Shown here: in pieces, positions 58,777 through 64,000 of the stretch
Layout: each line of letters begins with the position of its first letter
Position numbering within the stretch: position 1 is the first letter of the stretch
NCBI GenBank assembly: GCA_017417465.1
Contig: JAFPZD010000200.1
Location: 1-64,000, forward strand
DNA from: Prevotella sp.
GTDB lineage: Bacteria > Bacteroidota > Bacteroidia > Bacteroidales > Bacteroidaceae
Direction: 5' to 3'
Length of the DNA stretch: 64,000 bases
Program-made: the position numbers and the translations under genes
Notes under the pieces: model-generated
The model's input: the letters and a program-made list of their open reading frames with translations, nothing else
The model's database searches: none
What the model was told of the DNA's origin: nothing

Positions 58777-59634
58777 ATGACAAAGTTCAATCAGATAAGG
58801 CTCTTCGAAGAGAAAAAGGTACGCGCCGTGTATGACGATGTAGAAGAGAAGTGGTACTTTTCGATAGTGGATGTTTGTGGAGTTCTTACGCAAAGTAAGG
58901 ATGCCACAGCGTATTGGCGCAAGCTGAAACAAAGGCTTAAAGAAGAGGGAAATGAAACCGTGACAAATTGTCACGCTTTGAAACTTCAGGCGGCTGACGG
59001 CAAGATGCGAAAGACGGATGTGGCTGATACAGAACAGCTTTTCCGACTGATTCAATCCATTCCGTCACCAAAGGCTGAGCCCTTTAAGCAATGGATGGCT
59101 CAAGTGGCAGCGCAGCGACTTGACCAGATGCAAGACCCTGAGCTTGGTATTCAGCAGGCTTTAGCAGACTATAAACGGCTGGGCTATTCGGATAACTGGA
59201 TTAACCAGCGTCTGAAGTCCATAGAGATTCGCAAGGACCTGACTGATGAGTGGAAACGTCGGGGACTGGAAGAAGGCGTACAGTTTGCAACACTGACCGA
59301 CATCATCTATCATACTTGGGCTGGCATGACAGCACGTGAATACAAGAAGTTCAAGGGGCTGAAGAAAGAGAACCTGCGCGACAACATGACCAATCGCGAA
59401 CTGGTGATGAATATGCTGGCAGAGCTTTCCACTAAGGAAATCTCCGAAAGTCAGAATCCAGAAACGTTTGGCGACCATATCGATGTAGCTCGTCAAGGTG
59501 GTGAGATTGCCCGCAATGCTCGTATGGAACTTGAAGCCAAAACGGGCAAGCCCGTAGTTTCGCCATTAAATGCCAAAGAAGGTCTGTTACTGAATAAAAA
59601 GGAAGAGAGAAATAAAGAGAAAGGCGAGCAATGA
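58777..59634 (+). CDS. Bro-N domain (phage antirepressor-like / DinD-like) protein
   Basis: A 285-residue protein. The first ~115 residues form a Bro-N-type domain (IRLFEEKKVRAVYDDVEEKWYFSIVDV begins at ~7; DATAYWRKLKQRLKEEG; TDVADTEQLFRLIQSIPSPKAEPFKQW). The rest (GYSDNWINQRLKSIEIRKDL, MTAREYKKFKGLKKENLRDNM) matches a conserved C-terminal domain in orphan bacterial antirepressor/DinD-like proteins; the exact activity is unknown. Such genes occur alone on small mobile segments. Its codons are A/T-rich compared with comM. It is flanked by comM tail sequence on both sides, so it reads as cargo of a small insertion. Its stop overlaps an ATG that could start the comM fragment frame. Confidence 0.85.
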   Translation: MTKFNQIRLFEEKKVRAVYDDVEEKWYFSIVDVCGVLTQSKDATAYWRKLKQRLKEEGNETVTNCHALKLQAADGKMRKTDVADTEQLFRLIQSIPSPKAEPFKQWMAQVAAQRLDQMQDPELGIQQALADYKRLGYSDNWINQRLKSIEIRKDLTDEWKRRGLEEGVQFATLTDIIYHTWAGMTAREYKKFKGLKKENLRDNMTNRELVMNMLAELSTKEISESQNPETFGDHIDVARQGGEIARNARMELEAKTGKPVVSPLNAKEGLLLNKKEERNKEKGEQ

Positions 59635-59730
59635 CTACAATTTCAATATGTGTAGTCACTGCAATGGCTACAATTCTGTTTCTCACAGAGTCGATTTTTC
59701 GAATGATACGGGATTACATAATCCCCGACC

Positions 59731-60143
59731 GTATCGACATCCACTGCGAAGTGCAGGCCGTGCCGTTTGCTCAGCTCTCGCAGATGCAGCCAGGAGAGCC
59801 GTCGGCCGCCATCCGCGAGCGTGTCATCCGTGCCCGTAACATCCAGACGGAGCGCTTCAGTCACCCCCAAGGGGGAGGACGGGAGGGGGCTATCCACTGC
59901 AACGCCCAGATGGCCGAGCGCATGATTCATCAATACGCCGAGCCCGATGCCGCCTCTTTAGACATGCTCCGCATGGCCATGGAGCGTCTGAAGCTCTCCG
60001 CCCGTGCCTACAGCCGCATCCTCAAGGTCGCCCGCACCATCGCCGACCTCGCCGGCAGCGAGAAAGTCGAGTCCATGCACATCGCCGAGGCTATCGGGTA
60101 TAGGAACCTCGACCGTGGCGACTGGGCGGAGAGGGGAATATGA
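59731..60143 (+). pseudogene. comM: Displaced 3' fragment of comM
   Basis: It encodes DRIDIHCEVQAVPFAQLSQ...LDRGDWAERGI, equal to the last ~138 residues of ComM, with no ATPase domain. An upstream ATG at 59631 adds ~33 unrelated residues and could give a 170-residue protein, but this is unlikely to be functional as an ATPase. Against 58327-58743 there are about a dozen base differences in the first ~215 bp (including 69 identical bases, 58408-58476), and several times more in the last ~200. Codons here are G/C-rich like comM upstream, so this looks like the native tail. Confidence 0.88.
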
Positions 60144-60183
60144 TTTGTAAGTAAACTCTCAAAAGCTATTTGTAATTTAAGGC

Positions 60184-61200
60184 ATGGACGAACAAGGAAA
60201 TATTATCATTTATCAGTCGAAAGACGGAACTATTCGTCTGGATGTAAGATTGGAAGATAAGACGGTATGGCTGACACAGCAGCAGATGGCAAACCTCTTT
60301 GGTTCTTCACGTACCAATGTGGTGGAGCACATCAAGCACATCTATGAGGATGAAGAACTGAACGAAGAAGCAACTTGTCGGAAATTCCGACAGGTTCGTC
60401 AGGAGGGCAATAGAGAAGTAACTCGTGAGATACCCTATTACAATCTTGACATGATTATTTCTGTTGGTTATCGCATCCGTTCCATCATTGCCACACGTTT
60501 CCGCCAATGGGCGACAAAACGACTGCATGAGTATATCGTGAAAGGCTTTGCACTCGACGACGAGCGATTGAAGAATCTTGGCGGTGGCAGCTACTGGAAG
60601 GAACTGCTTGACCGCATTCGTGACATCCGTTCATCGGAGAAGGTGCTTTATCGTCAGGTGCTCGACCTCTATGCAACTGCTGTTGATTACGACCCCAGTT
60701 CTGAGACCTCACGCTTGTTATTTAAGATAGTGCAGAACAAGCTACATTATTCTGCCCACGGACATACGGCTGCAGAAGTTATTTACGAAAGGGCTGACGC
60801 AGACAAGCCTTTCATGGGATTGACAACCTTCAAAGGTGAATTGCCTTGCATTAATGACATCAAGATAGCAAAGAATTATTTGTCTGCTGATGAACTGAAG
60901 ATTCTGAACAACCTTGTATCTGGATATTTCGACTTTGCAGAAATCCAGGCTTTACGTCATAAGCCAATGTATATGGATGACTATGTGCGCCAACTTGACA
61001 CTATTCTTTTGGCCAATGGCGAAGGACTTCTGACAGATGGCGGCTCTGTTAGCCATGAAGAGGCAATGGAGAAGGCATTAACTGAATACAGAAAATATCA
61101 AGTGAAGACACTTTCATCTGTAGAACAGGCTTATCTGGAAAGTATTAAAGGTATTCAGAAGAAAGCTAAGCGTGGAGGAGAGAAGAATAACGATAAATAG
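60184..61200 (+). CDS. RhuM family protein
   Basis: A 338-residue protein of the RhuM family, first described in a Salmonella pathogenicity island. Visible family blocks: IIIYQSKDGTIRLDVRLED, VWLTQQQMANLFGSSRTNVVEHI (helix-turn-helix-like), YYNLDMIISVGYRIRS, FRQWATKRLHEYIVKGFALDDERL, and a later Fic-associated/DOC-like VIYERADADKPFMGLTTFKG region. The biochemical role is unknown; these genes travel on islands and near restriction systems. It is A/T-rich and follows the displaced comM tail by 40 bp, so it may be older cargo at the same locus. Confidence 0.88.
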   Translation: MDEQGNIIIYQSKDGTIRLDVRLEDKTVWLTQQQMANLFGSSRTNVVEHIKHIYEDEELNEEATCRKFRQVRQEGNREVTREIPYYNLDMIISVGYRIRSIIATRFRQWATKRLHEYIVKGFALDDERLKNLGGGSYWKELLDRIRDIRSSEKVLYRQVLDLYATAVDYDPSSETSRLLFKIVQNKLHYSAHGHTAAEVIYERADADKPFMGLTTFKGELPCINDIKIAKNYLSADELKILNNLVSGYFDFAEIQALRHKPMYMDDYVRQLDTILLANGEGLLTDGGSVSHEEAMEKALTEYRKYQVKTLSSVEQAYLESIKGIQKKAKRGGEKNNDK

Positions 61201-61262
61201 TATCTGCCAGAAATCAGCGGCGTGTGATTAATGAATAATTTAAGGAGAGGTTAGACCTAGAT

Positions 61263-61637
61263 ATGGAAAAGAAGAGAACAACACCTGAGTTCATCACCGA
61301 ACTCCAGCCAAACGAAGTATTCGTCTTTGGCAGCAACCTTCAAGGCATGCACGGCGGTGGCGCTGCCCGCATTGCCTACCGCAAGTTCGGCGCCGTCATG
61401 GGGCAGGGCGTAGGACTGCAAGGCCAGAGTTATGCCATCCCCACGATGCAGGGCGGCGTGGAGACCATCCGCCCTTACGTCGATGCGTTTATCGACTTTG
61501 CCACGGCGCACCCTGAGCAGACCTTCCTCGTCACCCGCATTGGCTGTGGCATCGCTGGGTTTACTGACGATGAGATTGCACCACTGTTCGAGCATGCCCA
61601 CGGCGTGGCAAACATCGTGCTGCCAGAGGGATGGTAA
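61263..61637 (+). CDS. Small macro-like protein of unknown function
   Basis: A 124-residue cytoplasmic protein, preceded by an AAGGAGAGG sequence 18 bp before the ATG. Motifs NEVFVFGSNLQGMHGGGAARIAYRKFGA, QSYAIPTMQG and VTRIGCGIAGFTDDEIAPLF recall the ligand-binding loops of macro domains (N, GGG and G-x-A-G segments), though the protein is shorter than a full macro domain. Relatives are often labelled as phage-related hypothetical proteins. Its adjacency to RhuM and Bro-N genes may mean it belongs to the same accessory patch, but its codons are host-like. Possible ligands such as ADP-ribose are speculation. Confidence 0.7.
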   Translation: MEKKRTTPEFITELQPNEVFVFGSNLQGMHGGGAARIAYRKFGAVMGQGVGLQGQSYAIPTMQGGVETIRPYVDAFIDFATAHPEQTFLVTRIGCGIAGFTDDEIAPLFEHAHGVANIVLPEGW

Positions 61638-61661
61638 AGAAACTCACAAACACTTGAAACA

Positions 61662-63944
61662 ATGACAACCATGACGAGACAACTGTTAGCCATCGCATGC
61701 ACCCTGATGCTTGGTGGCAACACTACGGCACAGACGCTGACGAACCTGGCATTGAAAGCCTCCGTCGTAACGGCATCGGTCGAAAATGCTGACCACCCCG
61801 TGAGCCTTATCTGCGACAACCGGCTGACGTCCACCAAATACTGGAGCAGCTACAGCGGCGACGACCACTTGGGACAGGCCGAATATGTCGAGCTACAATG
61901 GAGCCAGCAGAACATTATTAAAGAGGTACGCGCGTACTGGGCTACCGCTGGCGACCACATCCAACTGCCTACCGAGGCATGGATAGCCTGGTGGGACGGC
62001 AGCGACTGGCAGCAGGGGCCGACGATGGCAGCTGCCAACGATGGTGTGTCGGTAACAGCCGTGGATATTACCAGCGACCGTCTGCGCATCTATCTGCGCA
62101 GCGACGAGGCTTGCGGCATCTGCGAGCTACGCATTTTCGGCTACGCCGACCCGTCAGTGCCCTACAAGTGGCCGGCCTACTCGCCGACACTGAACTACGA
62201 CTTTCGCTGGGAGTACCCCACGCTGTCGGCGCCCACCAAGGGACGCCTGCCCGAGAACATGAACGTAGCCCGCGAGAAGCACGGCGAGTGGTGGAGCGTG
62301 GCCGTGGGTCCCAACGCCAACAAGGCCATCACCGACACTGCGATGGTGCTGCTGGTGAAGAAGATGGACGAGGACTTTGCCTACTTCCGTAACGAGTTCG
62401 GATGGCCACCCGACAAGCGTGCCCGCAACGGCTACTACAGCCAGATCTACGGCTATGGCAGCGGCGTGGGTACCGATAGCGAGCCTAACACGGCACTCGG
62501 CGGATGGCAGAGTGCCACGCGGTATCGCGGCGAGTCGTGGCCCATGGTGCTGCTGAGCTACTACCCTATTGCCAGCTTCGACCCCAACTGCACCTACGGC
62601 GATGCCGTGGCTCAGCAGAACGCCTGTGTCCACGAGGGCATCCACGCCACCTTCGCCGACCTCGACGGCTGCAAGCAGAGTGCCTGGTTCCACGAGGGAG
62701 GCAACACATGGCTGCAGGGCGAGGCTGAGTTGGCCAAGAGCGGCAAGACGCCCACAAGCATGGGGTGGCTGAGTGCCGGCAACATGATTGCGCCGTTCAT
62801 GCCCATCGAGTGCTACTCCGGCTGGCTGCTCGACGATAGCTTTGGCGGGCCCAGCGCCGAGGGTGTGAACATGTACAACGGCAGTCAGCAGATTTGTACC
62901 TGGCGCAAGCTACTCGGCGGCGTGCAGTACGGCGAGCTGTTCCCACACTTTCTCAGCGAGATTATGGGTCGCGGCAGCATCCCCTGGATATGGCGCTACT
63001 GCCAAGGCCGCGTCCTGGAGGGCATGGCCGACTCGTTAGGCAATGATCAGATGCGCCATCTCATCCTGGAGTACCGCGCCCGCCAGGCCATGATCGACGT
63101 GGGGCAGTGGAGCAGTGCCTGCCGTAAGCTCATCGACGACAACTGGCTCGTCTCCATTGAACAGGAGTGGAGCCCCTACTGGAAGAAGGTGACGCCCTGG
63201 CTAGCCACGCCCTACGCCAACATGTACCGCTGCGACGAGGTCGACAGCGTCGGCTGGTGGCGACCCGAATGGCGCACTACGCCGGGCTGGAGCGGTGCCA
63301 ACCAGGTGCCGCTGCACGTCAGTGGCAACGAGGGTGACATCATTAGTATCCACTTCAAGCCGTTGAGTACGAACATGGTGTGCATGCTGTGCTACCGTTC
63401 GAAGCAGGGGCGCGTCTACTACTCACAGCCCGTCGAGGGCGAGGGTGACGTGTTGATGCAGCTTGCCGACAAGCCCGCCAACAACGTGGTGATTGCCGTC
63501 GTCTGCAACACCGACTACGTGTATAAAGGCGAGGAGACGCGCAAGCACCACTTCGACTACCGACTGCGCATGGGCACCAACGTCTACCAACCAGCAAAGG
63601 CACAGCTGAAGTGGTACAACTACCGCTCCACCATCCGCGATAACGACTTCATCAACGGCATCGAGGCCGTAGAGGCCGACAACAACGATGCCGCCCGCTT
63701 CGCCGTCATCCCCGCCCGCACCGTGATTAGAGCCGGCGAGCAACTGCCTTTGCATATCACAGCCGCCTCACACCTGCAGGTTCAGGTAAGGCTTTATAGC
63801 GCCGGCGGTCAGTTGGTGCATGCCCAAAGCTTTATGCGCGATGGCGACTTCCCCATCCCCGCCACGGCTCGGCCCGGCATCTATATCCTACAAGGCGTCA
63901 ACGGCAGTGAGACGGCGAGCACAAAGATTATTGTGAAGCAGTAA
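61662..63944 (+). CDS. Secreted putative metallopeptidase with HEGIH motif (DUF6055-like)
   Basis: A 760-residue exported protein (signal peptide ending TTAQ at ~25). Residues ~30-165 resemble an F5/8-type or fibronectin-like carbohydrate-binding domain (LTNLALKASVVTASVENADHPVSLICDNRL). Residues ~190-480 carry HEGIHATF (~325), an HEXXH zinc motif, followed by FHEGGNTWLQGEAE, whose Glu may be the third ligand; this layout recalls secreted DUF6055-type proteins. The tail (~690-760) is a beta sorting domain ending GIYILQGVNGSETASTKIIVKQ. No protease activity is proven. An ATG at 61671 is an alternative start. It is the last gene in the window and no terminator is seen in the remaining 56 bp. Confidence 0.75.
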   Translation: MTTMTRQLLAIACTLMLGGNTTAQTLTNLALKASVVTASVENADHPVSLICDNRLTSTKYWSSYSGDDHLGQAEYVELQWSQQNIIKEVRAYWATAGDHIQLPTEAWIAWWDGSDWQQGPTMAAANDGVSVTAVDITSDRLRIYLRSDEACGICELRIFGYADPSVPYKWPAYSPTLNYDFRWEYPTLSAPTKGRLPENMNVAREKHGEWWSVAVGPNANKAITDTAMVLLVKKMDEDFAYFRNEFGWPPDKRARNGYYSQIYGYGSGVGTDSEPNTALGGWQSATRYRGESWPMVLLSYYPIASFDPNCTYGDAVAQQNACVHEGIHATFADLDGCKQSAWFHEGGNTWLQGEAELAKSGKTPTSMGWLSAGNMIAPFMPIECYSGWLLDDSFGGPSAEGVNMYNGSQQICTWRKLLGGVQYGELFPHFLSEIMGRGSIPWIWRYCQGRVLEGMADSLGNDQMRHLILEYRARQAMIDVGQWSSACRKLIDDNWLVSIEQEWSPYWKKVTPWLATPYANMYRCDEVDSVGWWRPEWRTTPGWSGANQVPLHVSGNEGDIISIHFKPLSTNMVCMLCYRSKQGRVYYSQPVEGEGDVLMQLADKPANNVVIAVVCNTDYVYKGEETRKHHFDYRLRMGTNVYQPAKAQLKWYNYRSTIRDNDFINGIEAVEADNNDAARFAVIPARTVIRAGEQLPLHITAASHLQVQVRLYSAGGQLVHAQSFMRDGDFPIPATARPGIYILQGVNGSETASTKIIVKQ

Positions 63945-64000
63945 CAAACCCTAGCCCAACTTTGACCCCACTTGTCAAAAGTTTGGAAAATTTTGAGGTA

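Overview
The window looks like a chromosomal segment from a Bacteroidales bacterium, most likely Prevotellaceae. Three things point there: at least a dozen start regions carry the Bacteroidetes -7 promoter box TAnnTTTGC instead of a sigma70 -10; secreted proteins carry Prevotella-type C-terminal sorting domains; and the gene set is anaerobic (NrdD/NrdG) with an LPS-making, glycan-degrading lifestyle. No rRNA, tRNA, CRISPR array or transposase was recognised.

Layout. 1-859 is a repeat-bearing, apparently gene-free leader. 860-10851 holds two very large secreted proteins: one with leucine-rich and dockerin-like modules, one with a cohesin-like module and an embedded alpha/beta hydrolase. 10985-14812 is dnaE. 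14870-28189 is a cell-envelope region. Its plus-strand operon runs MsbA-like exporter, LTA-synthase-like sulfatase, LpxL-like acyltransferase, Kdo-kinase-like protein, LicD, GT9, GT2. It converges on a minus-strand operon (PLP aminotransferase/decarboxylase-like, LicC-like nucleotidyltransferase, LicD, GT4), followed by a further GT4 gene on plus. 28553-34815 is nrdD, a bifunctional proline catabolic enzyme, and nrdG. 35289-40007 is a divergent lactate pair (FAD/Fe-S dehydrogenase and LldP permease). 40410-48398 has an SH3 protein, an S33-type hydrolase, a TGS/uridine-kinase-like protein, and an AraC regulator with a GH2 enzyme. 48583-54789 is a TolC-HlyD-ABC-permease-permease exporter operon. 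54879-55241 is rplS. 55483-57154 is a split 5'-nucleotidase. 57178-61200 is comM/yifB with two orphan phage-type genes (Bro-N and RhuM). 61263-63944 holds a small macro-like protein and a secreted HEXXH protein.

The most notable features are structural. (1) The comM 3' end is duplicated. The tail now attached to comM is compositionally foreign, and the native-looking tail is displaced 1.4 kb downstream behind a Bro-N gene, as if a small integrase-less cassette swapped the end of comM. (2) A palindromic element of the CCTCCCCAAGCCCCTCC family sits in frame inside dnaE, as one arm inside a double-ABC ATPase, and as a perfect 35-bp inverted repeat around the start of an ABC permease. (3) Intra-operon spacers are built of 7-, 8- or 10-bp tandem repeats that carry stop or start codons and sometimes continue into coding sequence. 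(4) The LTA-synthase-like enzyme contains 15 collagen-like Gly-X-Y triplets encoded by a 9-bp DNA repeat. (5) The aminotransferase/LicC/LicD operon may make and transfer a phospho-amino-alcohol to LPS. All family calls are from motifs read by eye; no database search was run.
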